DNA of 64,000 nt from a virus, in IMG/VR virus record IMGVR_UViG_3300025093_000011, positions 49,199 through 113,198 of that record; one strand, 5' to 3'. Of this stretch, positions 28,201 to 35,526 are shown piece after piece (within the stretch, counting starts at the first letter, position 1; every line of letters begins with the position of its first letter). The translations under genes were made by a program, and so were the position numbers. The notes beneath the pieces are model-generated. The model did no database searches. It was not told where the DNA came from and worked only from the letters and a program-made list of their open reading frames with translations.

Positions 28201-30868
28201 TAAAAAATTTAAGAAAAGAGTTACTGATGTATATGGTACAAGAAAAGAAGATGTAGATAGATTTATTTCAAACTTTAATAATGCTATAGTAGATTACATT
28301 TATCAAAATACAATGTCAGGAATGCCTGATACTGTAGGATTACCTCAAACTATTCCTAATGAAAATCCTTATAACCTACCTGTTGAGTCTGCAGAATTAA
28401 GTTATGAAAAACCTGTTGAATTTACAGATAGTAAAATTAAAGTAGACTTTAAAAAGATTGATGCAATTTTTAAAACTAAAAGATATCTATCAAATAATAA
28501 AAGCAGTACATCTTTTGCTGAATTAGGTTTGGATACATTTAAACAGAATGAAGATCCTTTTACAAATAAAGATTCTTTTGTAAAATATTTAATTGAGAAA
28601 GAATCTTTGTATAATCAATATGATGTAAAGGATTTTAAAAATAAAACTGAATATGAACAATTTATTTCTAAAAGAGCTTTATTAAATAACTTTAATCATA
28701 AATACATAATGGGTAGAACTAAGTATTCTTATACTCAAGATGTTGTAAAGATGATACAGTCTAATAAATTACTTATGGAAAGATATCCTGTATTAAAACA
28801 ATTGAATAGTTCATTCTTTATGAAAGGTGTTGGATATAATCTATTAGAATTAAGAGATAAAGGTATAATTGATTCAAGTACTTCAAACTTATACAGCAAA
28901 CAGTTAACTCAACTTGGAGATGTGACAGTTAAGAAAGTAAAAGATAAAGCTAAAAATAAAGAGATTAGTGATATATTTAAAAACTTTTTCTTAATAACCC
29001 TATATCAGCATGGTATTGGAAGAGGTATTATAAACTTTCCACAGATACAGAATCCAGAAACTTTTATGGAAATTATGAGTAATACTACTAATTCTTTCTT
29101 AAATAAGACTCTTGAATCTAAAGGTAGTGGTGAGATTTTCAACTTTATTACCAATAGACTTTTAGCTCCTAATGTTTATAAGAACTATGTTCAAAGTGCT
29201 AATGCATTTAATGGTACAAATATAGAAACTGACTCAATTCCTACAGAGGATTCTCAGTTACAAAAGTTAGAAGAAGATATTACACTCATAGAGTTTGGTA
29301 TTTCTATAGGGGCTGCTACTGAAGCTGAGTTAAATGCAGCTAGGGAAAGACTTAATAAGTATTTGGATCAAAATAAACCTAAACGTCCTAATAACTTAAA
29401 TGTTAAAAAAGGTAGTGGAGTTAAAATTATATCTGAACCTTATGGAGTGGCAGTTATTGAAACAAATCCAACAAAAACATTACAGTCTAAGTTTTTAGAT
29501 CTTATTAAACCTCAAATAAAAGCTCAAGCTATAAAAGAGAATAAAGGTAGAAATGCTAACTTGATGTTCCAATTTGGATTAAGATGGGCTAGAGTAGAAC
29601 TTTCTGCTCAACCTTTAGAAATTAATTCTCCATCATATGATTCTAATGCTAGAAAGAAAGAGATTGCAGCACTAGAAAAATCTAATAAAGATAAAACTGA
29701 TAAGTTTGTGTATGCATATCATCAACTAGATCAGAATGGAACTCTATTACCGGAACTATCAGAACTACAACCTATAATAGATGATATACAAAAATCTTTA
29801 GGAATAGATATGTCTAATTATGATGCAATGATTGGTAACATATATTTACCAGGACAAGCTGTAGCTACACATAAAGATGTTACTGAAAGTAAATCTGCAG
29901 AAAATTATCCTGTAATAGTATATACACTTGGTGCAGGAAATGCAATAAACATTTATGAAAATGTTAAAGATCCAGGTAAAGCATCATTCGCATCTGATAA
30001 AAAAGTTACTATACCAACTAAAGCAGGTACTATATATACATTTGGTTTAGAAGGAAAAGGTAGATTTGAATTAGCACATGATACACCAAGAGCTATACAG
30101 AAAGGTGAAGCATTAGAACCTATCACTCTTCCTGATGGTAAAGTAGTAAAAGATTATACTATTACACTTACTTTTAGAAGAGCAGCTGATTTAGATCCAG
30201 GAATGCCTAAGACACCTAAATCATTAATATCTACTCCAACTGAAGAAGTTGAAGAAGTAGATATACAACCTATTGATATATCATCTAATAGTAGAGGTCT
30301 TGGAGGTGCTCTTACTAACCCTACAGAATTATCTAAATCAAAAGGTAATATTGCTATGTCATATCCTGTTGAAGTTAGAGGTAAAAAATATCAAGATGCT
30401 GAGGCAGCATACCAAGCTTTAAAAGATAAAAAAGAGAGTACTACTAAACCTTCTAAAGATAAAAGTAGTAACTTTGCATTGATGACAGAAATATTAACTA
30501 ATAAACTAGATACTTATCCAAATCTATTTTCAGAGATTCAAAACAGAGGAGGTCTAGCATTTCTTAATGTATCAGTTCATCAACCTACTAATAAGAACAC
30601 TGTATGGGAAAGTGGAGGTCAGAATTGGTTTATAGAATCTTTGGCTGAAGCCTTTGTTGCAACTCAAGCAACATATAACTTGCAATCTATACAAGGTAGT
30701 TTATTTATTGATCCTTCAATATCTAATTATTATAATAGCTTAAGTAAGAAAGAAAAAGAAGATCTTGAATTAAGATATGGAAATGAACAGTTTGCTCAAG
30801 CTCAATGGGATAGTGCTCCTGCAAGTTTCACAATGGAACAATTTATTGAAATATTAAAATGTAAGTAA
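19280..30868 (+). CDS. Giant polyprotein: crAss-like virion RNA polymerase with zincin, AlkB-like and NADAR-like domains
   Basis: At 3862 aa this is the largest gene in the window. Residues D2444, D2446 and D2448 in GSDFDVDALFL match the catalytic DFDGD-type motif of RNA polymerase double-psi beta-barrels. An upstream GPRIPVDD segment and the VVVPTEIVAKEG strand fit the beta-prime-like barrel. Known crAss-like virion polymerases carry this motif in very large late proteins. Other domains: HEAFH zincin motif at H815-H819 with candidate third ligand E859/E860; AlkB-like dioxygenase at about 3500-3640 with H3531, D3533, H3600 and R3633-R3634; a C-terminal NADAR-like region (about 3680-3845). It starts MIKC and ends LKCK. 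I infer it is packaged, injected and transcribes early genes, possibly after proteolytic cleavage. The second barrel could not be placed by eye. Confidence 0.85.
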   Translation: MIKCTLGQPQFDWLYGSTKAAIKAELDNGKSFNVSSYMDFLYERIKKAEDADRAAQFLAVTPDILDLVISRNYADNIDNITGVEQLTKLRAKFSNPESNIDNVIEFFEKDNKVNLEINKQNKINTKGATVNKVDTKYKSGGPRLLANTILSATFPEYKSEGGKFDPETINPERNLINKTLSKIAESIDLQSSLLQFPEYQGKKIALRAVNMSSFTYGGTAEGRTNFSKLDSTTQDEIMRSRKLSSAAIAKSDVTQVNKRALIVVIDAETGKPLSFNFNGDIVDSKDINGKYVFQFMRDIQKVGNTYTVKDIYGIEDRVDTSNVDQKDLEDAYKLKQKALRGDGVVLNFLGMTEGVDSQLTKKEFSLKELMDQGQIKEKDLSTLKVLPKDSFGFKAGSTVIKINGTYYKLKGNRVTPVVDQIIDVLFSKKVGRKQKIEFYSQFIPENNKHRLTYTARRHVITPLKNGRIAIQIFDKVAKTEEGWPTVDGKTEGLTHTFFIAENGDVIDKTPMGEVVVTNPESVEELKNIFRDALNNAYAPPKGGASFMHYDTDLIERPNDFLEYRDGKFPSRNYIDFLMSQPSIVEIQASQKGFFNKQILFEESNKEVKKEDPNADLMGPKRTLSAEELALIDLSENLEKYRKLLPKQTTENYAVLSYILDQVTGNRYSEQLARDVFDLYNGPLQNTFTSAQVKEFNRKLNSLFPPITPEQNKKDIEDNQDDISGQTSLDLDLDRSGNLTSDTISKEDLKNANDFWKNSKLGKKLSKYIELNRAANIANSDAYAKFIIDGAQLLNPDVLGRIDINKAKGTLVDVYHEAFHGFTQLFLSKQEKIDLYNAVLNYKDKSGRKPYENMSELEIEEFLAEDFRTYMKGNYKRKSTLINRIFRRILNILKAIFGVKSKPVVSSLKVDAMAIPAVNELYTKLNFSEKYPGFLNKYKASIDNVMFYQLDRGVTAVDKLKNEKYRRTVLSKQDSDFMSSNIDSIISEEIDKFYDVKVGKSTNSELIAKYKGANISALLKPGNRAQIYKEVLKRLKDTLAELTDKHSTSENTISKIEDFEGIETAAVATLVVNEDDSTKDPNKYFFLSSQIDSFDNLTPNMKRGDRIKGETWQGVKIVGDYYVHNTIKDGSNRKAEIIVISELEDAEIQFDNYIKAGAKKYERVDVKEATEPELTIEDENVLNNMRLLETSIKNFGDPFYESKGGKPTGLIKYHLQNSDFEFGKVKYVVEEEVNEKGDELGESDSPVSEGLESMDPEYYDNKKSLYDLADSEVIYLLKGLFKVDSNGKPIKNSLGFNEREDFRSTWNLVSKSIGGIQDRQKAFDILKEEAELFPALKQLVDYKLPGPEGIKNTYAFDISSSFWHTFARPSAKFWQVSVIEGEPVLQESSPAAAKVLTNFKSYFKSFPNPYVKDQTLNLEKLVKSFSNNNGEINSKDFKSFLNALGIILDNTKKINTAIDNSDVQINKLFDLVKDIETISQKETLSKNEKILVSRFTQDPITTLQTLEWSKFMYLLPSFKTVQILAPVSTINLFANLQSKYGFDSPVENIILPDGNKAFAVTNHSSVSSMVDGINNLDELDNAWADTNSHMSFLDPSKNFFTNRSKLIASIFDPVTGKKIKGRELNFLAFAGLEVVDEMVAQGINTPDLVPIDKFYLAYNTMMQKGIGEFIRHAEKRMAFGIAPNEKSQVILDNGLKSGTDGLWISKDLFQNELEVSEGELMAIEGYLLDYIGVEFDRISFFKKNPEVLKNTIGFNRDVRGTKAGLTFGLTDDLLTKDIKKTLTGLAETLDENEDIVEYIKADSKLYDEISKSITNYFNQVAEETYKNYVSKIKSIPQDMVSVKAFVYNDYINKFEMFNLIHGDAVQFNHSKEQATKRAPGSTSNGDSFVYDEYAQDFINQVFQGENVNTYAKELSKELDDETIQDFNFDGTLNTGVIKDPKRKTVYMDELVEGWTEAYEKAGLTPQEIKYRLEKDRDPYEGIEEADGAAFATLDAYRMLKKLGGPNEWTSEQENLYQQVIKGEDTDPLKVKEAFPVYKLHYYGPLMNSEINTTLMYKFAVAPIIPTIAKSDTELYKLQKYMIENNFQMITMSTGSKVSTLTMNGEFDDIYLPSDNDYFKDKYINPNAKLANNKIHIRYLKNVTKVASKLKKTITKPTQERIMTISGLFKEGEINDKHREFYNEYKNAVDALTDAYEQEFLDEIGYEFKDGKYVGKLDNLIRVIRDELELKDVPVQLRAALDVDLNEQLSKDFSLHPEAGLVEKIVINRIAKALVRQKVKGEKDIQVPSTFYNGLWSSEYEQDPKIINDPKEIKKFLGSNNLPSYRRGDILKGKNGKILKDKDGYPLREKTKLAKIAVSINHGDFINLLNLEYKGKKIGTRQNLNKLIKDDKFLEEHGDKVRITGPRIPVDDLNLKDGFEVWHFLDASSANTVVVPTEIVAKEGSDFDVDALFLSFPTINKDGSFPIKVDFKKEYAKLKAENKSTKALIENQIGYAQNELIRTELNILTLADNYANLTKPNATYLISDEAEGFYKEYAQEFDPLANKNTTERYVSPTTVTNINYDVNKFAQLLGGAKPLGMLAKKKKQHVLYKYAGMAMPGQILIDDDVSYNYVPNFKFEYQKTSDGRISFSHENSVTNQDISTTFSHSFQGVLDRGNNPFPAYVNFTKDSLPVFNRMLESGIDKSIALALINQPIIKRFLNDLNETKGIVAVLNGQQSTKGEVLENILLGLSDNLRAIVYNAVDVANENRLDKILDSNEVSALDGKFSVKYLDGYTEQTEWKTYKTLKGLKTFIKKNSDNSYELVINESKLGNKTRVYQEKGLRFFAWSPNELADVLWKDSYGSNAPTVEELQNNISKLEPIASQKYLMDQAALLLYFLQIQNLSSDFEQFEIDFNPDTSILDTMASLDIYERNLNRLLKDPFSKLDTAGANRLMKESVLSSMNKYEIYKDIVIPLFPLRLNSRINFFLVNSLLDKKFKKRVTDVYGTRKEDVDRFISNFNNAIVDYIYQNTMSGMPDTVGLPQTIPNENPYNLPVESAELSYEKPVEFTDSKIKVDFKKIDAIFKTKRYLSNNKSSTSFAELGLDTFKQNEDPFTNKDSFVKYLIEKESLYNQYDVKDFKNKTEYEQFISKRALLNNFNHKYIMGRTKYSYTQDVVKMIQSNKLLMERYPVLKQLNSSFFMKGVGYNLLELRDKGIIDSSTSNLYSKQLTQLGDVTVKKVKDKAKNKEISDIFKNFFLITLYQHGIGRGIINFPQIQNPETFMEIMSNTTNSFLNKTLESKGSGEIFNFITNRLLAPNVYKNYVQSANAFNGTNIETDSIPTEDSQLQKLEEDITLIEFGISIGAATEAELNAARERLNKYLDQNKPKRPNNLNVKKGSGVKIISEPYGVAVIETNPTKTLQSKFLDLIKPQIKAQAIKENKGRNANLMFQFGLRWARVELSAQPLEINSPSYDSNARKKEIAALEKSNKDKTDKFVYAYHQLDQNGTLLPELSELQPIIDDIQKSLGIDMSNYDAMIGNIYLPGQAVATHKDVTESKSAENYPVIVYTLGAGNAINIYENVKDPGKASFASDKKVTIPTKAGTIYTFGLEGKGRFELAHDTPRAIQKGEALEPITLPDGKVVKDYTITLTFRRAADLDPGMPKTPKSLISTPTEEVEEVDIQPIDISSNSRGLGGALTNPTELSKSKGNIAMSYPVEVRGKKYQDAEAAYQALKDKKESTTKPSKDKSSNFALMTEILTNKLDTYPNLFSEIQNRGGLAFLNVSVHQPTNKNTVWESGGQNWFIESLAEAFVATQATYNLQSIQGSLFIDPSISNYYNSLSKKEKEDLELRYGNEQFAQAQWDSAPASFTMEQFIEILKCK

Positions 30869-31740
30869 TGGCTTGTATAAATAAATCAAATAAAACATAT
30901 CAAAATATAGAGAAACGTTATGGTGTATTCTTAGCTGAAGTCTATACAAGAAGTCATCCTAAGAATCTTTCTATGAAAGCTAATGATGATTTTTATATTC
31001 CTTCATTAAGTGAGGTATCTAAAATTGTTAAAGCTGAAGGTATTGATACTATAGAAAACTTTGATGCAAATATGAAACAAAATCCTTATATGACTGAAGA
31101 GTTTATAAGGGATTCATTAAAAGGAGTTATTAGAAAGCATAGAGGTGAATACTATGTAATTAAAGGTATAGATGTAGGACCTTTGCAAACAGCAATCTCT
31201 ATAAAAGAAATCTTTGAAAAAAATTATAGAGTAATGAATACTCTACAATCAAAGTATCCTCAAATAATATCTTTAAGACAAGGACGTAAGCCAAGAAGTT
31301 TTAAAGTTATTATAACTCCTCAGCAAAAACCTGAAGAGGTTGAAGAAAGAACTATAGAACCTAGCTTAAGAGCATATGCTAGATTAGTAGAGCTTAATGA
31401 TGGAGCACAACCCAAGATGTTTCAGAGTGGTCCGCATAGATGGCAAAGAGTCGGAAATAATCTATATACTCTTATAGATGAAGACACTGGAGCTGTGTTT
31501 ATGCCAAATGTTAATTTAGTAACAGGGATGCAAGAAGTTGAATCAAATACAACTCCTGTAAATCCTGAATATAAAAAGTATGTACTAAACCAAGTTAAAC
31601 CACTTAATACATCAGCTATGCAAGTATACTTAGCTGAAAGGGGTTATAATATGAATTTAATTATAAAAAACTTAGAATCTGCAGAAACTCAAGAAGAACT
31701 TCTTAGAGTATATAAAGATTTTGTTAAAACTGTATGTTGA
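30868..31740 (+). CDS. Unknown late protein coupled to the polymerase gene
   Basis: A 290-aa protein whose ATG overlaps the stop of the polymerase giant by one base (TAATG), a typical stop-restart arrangement that implies translational coupling. It is basic in its first half, with a short central region FQSGPHRWQRVGNNLYTL that looks like a small beta domain. No known domain is recognised. It opens with MACINKSNKTYQN, similar to the start of the following protein (MATCPNKNSKEW), and ends in KTVC. Position between the RNA polymerase giant and another large late protein suggests it belongs to the same virion cargo set; in relatives these may be fused or separate (inference). Confidence 0.8.
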   Translation: MACINKSNKTYQNIEKRYGVFLAEVYTRSHPKNLSMKANDDFYIPSLSEVSKIVKAEGIDTIENFDANMKQNPYMTEEFIRDSLKGVIRKHRGEYYVIKGIDVGPLQTAISIKEIFEKNYRVMNTLQSKYPQIISLRQGRKPRSFKVIITPQQKPEEVEERTIEPSLRAYARLVELNDGAQPKMFQSGPHRWQRVGNNLYTLIDEDTGAVFMPNVNLVTGMQEVESNTTPVNPEYKKYVLNQVKPLNTSAMQVYLAERGYNMNLIIKNLESAETQEELLRVYKDFVKTVC

Positions 31741-31741
31741 T

Positions 31742-34700
31742 ATGGCAACTTGTCCTAATAAAAATAGTAAAGAATGGAAAGAGATTCTTTCAGAAGCACA
31801 AAACAATGAACAAATTGCAATGGATCTTTGGATTAAAAAAGGATTCAATCAGCAAGAGGATTTAAACGAAGATGCTAAAGAGGGAGATCTAACTAATGAG
31901 GAAATAGAAGCACTGCAAGAGCTTGATCCTATGCAAAGATTAGCTCAAAAGACTAAAGTATATCTTCAAAAAAGAATTAATATTCTTTCAAATCAGAAAG
32001 TTAAAGACGTAGATAGAAAAACAAATAGGCTCAAAGAACTTTTACAAAACATGAAAGCTGTAGAGGAAGTTGAGTCAATAAATCTATTTATCGAAGAAGC
32101 ATATAAAATGTCTCAACAGTTAAAGCAAAGAACAAAACAATTTTTGATTGATGTAAAGAAAGAGGATGTTGATAGAAAAGAACTTATAGAAGCTTTAACT
32201 AATATAAACGAGTATGCAAACAGTTATAATATATTAGATGAGATATCTAGTGAAGATCTTTTTGATTTCTTTCAGTTAGACGAAGACGCTGAACAAAAAA
32301 TGTTTGAAGAAGATGAAGAAGGGAATGTGAAATTAAGTATGAAAGAAAAACTAGAAAGAGCAGTAACTACTAGAAATATCATACGACAAAGAATGCTGGA
32401 TGAAGGCATACCTTTATTAGCAGAGTTTTTATTAGATGCAAGATCAAAATACAGTGCTGAAGGTTTAGAAAAAGAAATTGCAGCAAAACGAGCAGAGATT
32501 GAAAAAATAAAGAATGATGTAACTAATGAAAAAAGAAGAGATAGACTTATTCAAAAAGTAGAAAGACAAATAGATCTTTTAAGCACGAAGGCTCAAGATA
32601 AAGATGGTATGATTAAGATACTAAAAGAAGCTGCTATAGAAGAAGGAGTCTTAGACTTTTTAGTAGGGCCATTAATTAGTTCACCTGATAGTGCTGTTGC
32701 ATTATTTGCTAAAGCAATTAAAGATCAGTTAGAGTTTGCTAGATTAAAAGATATTAATATTAAAAGAGAATTGACTGACGAATATTTAGAATACAGAAGT
32801 CAAGCTCCGGGATCAACTGACAATCCTCAAAAATTTAATGAAGGTTTATATACTGTAGTAGAAGTACCTGTATATGAAACGGTGCAATCAAAAAAGAATC
32901 CTAACTATTATTATAAGACGGTTAAGAAAGATGAGGCTGGTAATATAGTATATAAGAAAGAGGTACACTTTGTTGAAAGAATAGATAGAAAGAAATTTAA
33001 AGCTGCACAAGCCCAATGGTGGGCTGAAAACCCTAAGCCGCATGCAGATAAAATACCTGAGCAATTAACATCATCAGAAAAACAAGATGTTAGAAATTGG
33101 GAAAATAAAAAGAAGCAATGGTATAAAGAAAACATGACAGAGAAATCTGCAGAAGCTATTAAAGCTATTGATGATAAGATGAAGAATGAAAGAGATGCAG
33201 AAATCATTAGTAAAAAACAATACGCAAACTGGTTTAACAATGAAAGGTTTAAAGAGATACAAGAACCTTCTTCAAAGTATATAAGTGAGAAGTGGTTAGC
33301 AATGTATAACAAAGATGGTAAGCCTAAGAATGCAATGGGAGAATATCACAAAGCACTTACCGATACTTACTACGGTGCTCAAGAGTTATTACCTGAATCA
33401 CAACGAACAGGTTCTAGAATACCATCTATTCCTAAGAAAGATTTAGAAAGGTTATTAGATGAAGGAATTAGTAATCTAGTAAAGACTAACATTAAAGAAA
33501 CTATTTCTATACAAGCTTATGATACAGAATACGGTGGCAACATTGCAACTTTGGGAGGGGAAGCTGTGAAGTTCTTACCTATATTCTTTACACAAAATAT
33601 TGATGAATCAGATATAAGCTATGATTTATTAAGTTCTGTTTTATTATTTAGTCAAATGGCAAATAAGTATGACGCACTGAATGAAGTTAATGGTGAGATA
33701 TCTTTAATGAAACAAGTTATATCTAAAAGAGCTAATCCGAAATTTGATGAGGTATCTGGTAAGAAACAATTTGATGTAGTGGCTAAGAGATTTGGCCTTG
33801 AAGAATTTATTGTTAAGAGTGGAGAAAGTTTTACTAAAAAACATTTAGATGCATTTATTGATATGATTGTATATGGAGAGATGCAAAAGAAAGAAGTTCT
33901 CTTGGGTTTACAGTTTGATAAAATAACTAACACAATAACCGGATTTTCTGCACTAACATCTATTGCAGCTGATTTACTTAAAGGTGTGGCTAATAACTTA
34001 CAAGGTAATATACAATTAATTATAGAAGCATCGGGAGCAGAATTCTTTAGTGCTGCTGACTTAGCAAAATCTAAAGTTCAGTTCATGGAGAATGTTGCGG
34101 GAACATTAGGAGACTTTGGTAAACCTAGTCCTACAAGTTGGATGGGTAGACTTAATGAGTTATATGACCCTATACAAGGAGACTTTACTGATAAGTATGG
34201 AAGAATTGTTTCTGCAAGTGTAGCAAATAAACTATTTAGAACTAATACATTATTCTTTAATCAGTACTTTGGGGAATATGAAATACAAGTTTCAGGAATG
34301 CTAGCATTAATGAATGCTACAGAAGTTAGAGATAAGGAGAATGGTACTAATATAACTATGTATGAAGCACATAAGAAATATGGTCCTGATTCAGGTGATT
34401 TAAATGGGAAAGTTGAGTGGATTACTCAGGATAAAGATGGGAATAATGTTTATGAGGATTTTAATGAAAAGCATAGGAGATCTTTTCAAGATAGAGTTCA
34501 TGCATTAAGTAAAAAAATGCATGGTATATACAATACCTTTGATAAAGGTACTGCACAAAAGCAATCTTTGGGCCGTCTAGCTTTGATGTATAGAAAGCAT
34601 ATGTATCCTGGATTTAAAAGAAGATGGAAACAGTATTCTTGGGATGAGGAACTTGGTTCAGGGACTGAGGGTCACTATAGAACCTTTTGGAATACTTTTG

Positions 34701-35203
34701 TTAGAGATTTAAGAACTTATAAATTAAATGTTGCAAAAGAATGGAGTACATATACTCCTATGCAAAAAGCAAATATCAGAAGAACTCTTTCTGAGATAGG
34801 TGTGTTCTTAACAATTGTAGGTTTGATAGGTATTCTTTCAGCTATGGCTTCTGATGATGGAGAGGATAAAGAAAAGTATAAAGACAATTATCTTTATAAC
34901 TTTCTTCTGTATGAAATGGTTAGGATGAGATCAGAGACAGCTCAGTATATTTCTCCTAAAGATATGTGGAGAACTATAAAATCACCTTCTGCAGCTTTAA
35001 GTACCTTAAGTAGATTCATAAGATTTACAAATCAGATACTACCTTGGAATATTACAGAAGAGTATAAAAGAAAGTCAGGTATTTGGGAGAAAGGAGATAA
35101 CAAAGCATGGGCATACTTTATTAAATTAATTGGTCTTCCTGGTTATAATATTAAACCACAAGATGCAGTTAAAGTTTATGAGAACTTATCTAGAGCAATT
35201 TAA
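31742..35203 (+). CDS. Large late protein with C-terminal membrane segment, probable virion cargo
   Basis: I take the ATG at 31742, one base past the upstream stop, giving 1153 aa that begin MATCPNKNSKEWKEI; an in-frame TTG at 31721 would add seven residues inside the previous gene and is less likely. Residues up to about 330 are acidic/basic helices with coiled-coil character. A Lys/Trp-rich stretch follows at about 390-520. The C-terminal part is mixed helical, with one convincing hydrophobic segment near residues 1020-1042 (GVFLTIVGLIGILSAMA). No catalytic motif was recognised. As the last large gene of the late block it probably travels with the polymerase, and the membrane segment would suit a protein that contacts the inner membrane during ejection (inference). 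Confidence 0.8.
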   Translation: MATCPNKNSKEWKEILSEAQNNEQIAMDLWIKKGFNQQEDLNEDAKEGDLTNEEIEALQELDPMQRLAQKTKVYLQKRINILSNQKVKDVDRKTNRLKELLQNMKAVEEVESINLFIEEAYKMSQQLKQRTKQFLIDVKKEDVDRKELIEALTNINEYANSYNILDEISSEDLFDFFQLDEDAEQKMFEEDEEGNVKLSMKEKLERAVTTRNIIRQRMLDEGIPLLAEFLLDARSKYSAEGLEKEIAAKRAEIEKIKNDVTNEKRRDRLIQKVERQIDLLSTKAQDKDGMIKILKEAAIEEGVLDFLVGPLISSPDSAVALFAKAIKDQLEFARLKDINIKRELTDEYLEYRSQAPGSTDNPQKFNEGLYTVVEVPVYETVQSKKNPNYYYKTVKKDEAGNIVYKKEVHFVERIDRKKFKAAQAQWWAENPKPHADKIPEQLTSSEKQDVRNWENKKKQWYKENMTEKSAEAIKAIDDKMKNERDAEIISKKQYANWFNNERFKEIQEPSSKYISEKWLAMYNKDGKPKNAMGEYHKALTDTYYGAQELLPESQRTGSRIPSIPKKDLERLLDEGISNLVKTNIKETISIQAYDTEYGGNIATLGGEAVKFLPIFFTQNIDESDISYDLLSSVLLFSQMANKYDALNEVNGEISLMKQVISKRANPKFDEVSGKKQFDVVAKRFGLEEFIVKSGESFTKKHLDAFIDMIVYGEMQKKEVLLGLQFDKITNTITGFSALTSIAADLLKGVANNLQGNIQLIIEASGAEFFSAADLAKSKVQFMENVAGTLGDFGKPSPTSWMGRLNELYDPIQGDFTDKYGRIVSASVANKLFRTNTLFFNQYFGEYEIQVSGMLALMNATEVRDKENGTNITMYEAHKKYGPDSGDLNGKVEWITQDKDGNNVYEDFNEKHRRSFQDRVHALSKKMHGIYNTFDKGTAQKQSLGRLALMYRKHMYPGFKRRWKQYSWDEELGSGTEGHYRTFWNTFVRDLRTYKLNVAKEWSTYTPMQKANIRRTLSEIGVFLTIVGLIGILSAMASDDGEDKEKYKDNYLYNFLLYEMVRMRSETAQYISPKDMWRTIKSPSAALSTLSRFIRFTNQILPWNITEEYKRKSGIWEKGDNKAWAYFIKLIGLPGYNIKPQDAVKVYENLSRAI

Positions 35204-35204
35204 G

Positions 35205-35354
35205 ATGGTTCTAGAATTTTCTATATATTGGCCCCATGATAGATGTATGTTGGGATGGGAACATATAGGTTCAACAGATGAAGAACCTATAAACTCCTAT
35301 ATCTTACACTTAACTATCCTGACACTGAGCCTTCATCTGCCGGATAATTCATAG
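35205..35354 (+). CDS. Small protein at the end of the late block
   Basis: A 49-aa frame whose ATG lies one base after the stop of the large gene (TAAGATGG), so it is positioned for re-initiation. The product MVLEFSIYWPHDRCMLGWEH begins with a beta-like, Trp-rich stretch, followed by the acidic STDEEPIN and a hydrophobic tail (ILHLTILTLSLHL). It overlaps the 3' end of the convergent gene by 41 bases. The spacing and non-random composition support it, but it is short and I know no family function. A 9-bp inverted repeat (35264-35291) lies within it. Confidence 0.55.
   Translation: MVLEFSIYWPHDRCMLGWEHIGSTDEEPINSYILHLTILTLSLHLPDNS
35264..35291. repeat. Perfect 9-bp inverted repeat at the convergence zone
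   Basis: TATAGGTTC at 35264-35272 is repeated inverted as GAACCTATA at 35283-35291 with a 10-base loop. It lies inside the 49-aa frame at the meeting point of the late (+) and early (-) blocks. There is no T-run on either side, so it is not a standard intrinsic terminator. It may be an RNA-stability or attenuation element, or chance within a coding sequence. Confidence 0.4.
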
Positions 35355-35526
35355 TAGCAAATCTTTTAAATTTATTTAAATTTCTTTTATTTAAACCTTC
35401 AAGATCTTCTACATCTACTTTATAAATTTTAAATGTTTTACTTTCATCTTCAGTAACTAGTGCATACTTATGATCTGAAGATACATATTTTACATAAACA
35501 GTTTTGTTATTATGTTTTAGTTTCAT
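35314..35526 (-). CDS. Small unknown protein, 70 aa
   Basis: I choose the ATG at 35526 (MKLKHNNKTVYVKYV), because the frame extending to 35556 would overlap the upstream small gene by 47 bases, while this start overlaps it by only 17 bases in the arrangement ATGAAACTAAAACATAA. The product is a small basic, beta-like protein (YVKYVSSDHKYALVTEDES) with a helical Lys/Asn-rich C-terminus. It is the last gene of the leftward block and runs convergently into the late-gene end. Function unknown. Confidence 0.6.
   Translation of the reverse strand: MKLKHNNKTVYVKYVSSDHKYALVTEDESKTFKIYKVDVEDLEGLNKRNLNKFKRFATMNYPADEGSVSG

Noticed and set aside
32911-33312. 133-codon open frame antisense to the 1153-aa gene
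   Set aside because: Fully contained antisense frame with hydrophobic Phe/Ser/Leu composition, as expected from reverse reading of Lys/Glu-rich codons.
33652-33933. 93-codon antisense frame in the same gene
   Set aside because: Same reasons: contained, no leader, composition of a reverse-read Lys/Glu-rich gene.
35130-35204. Upstream extension of the 49-aa small gene into the previous gene
   Set aside because: The extension only overlaps the C-terminus of the 1153-aa protein in another frame; the ATG at 35205, one base after that stop, is the natural start.
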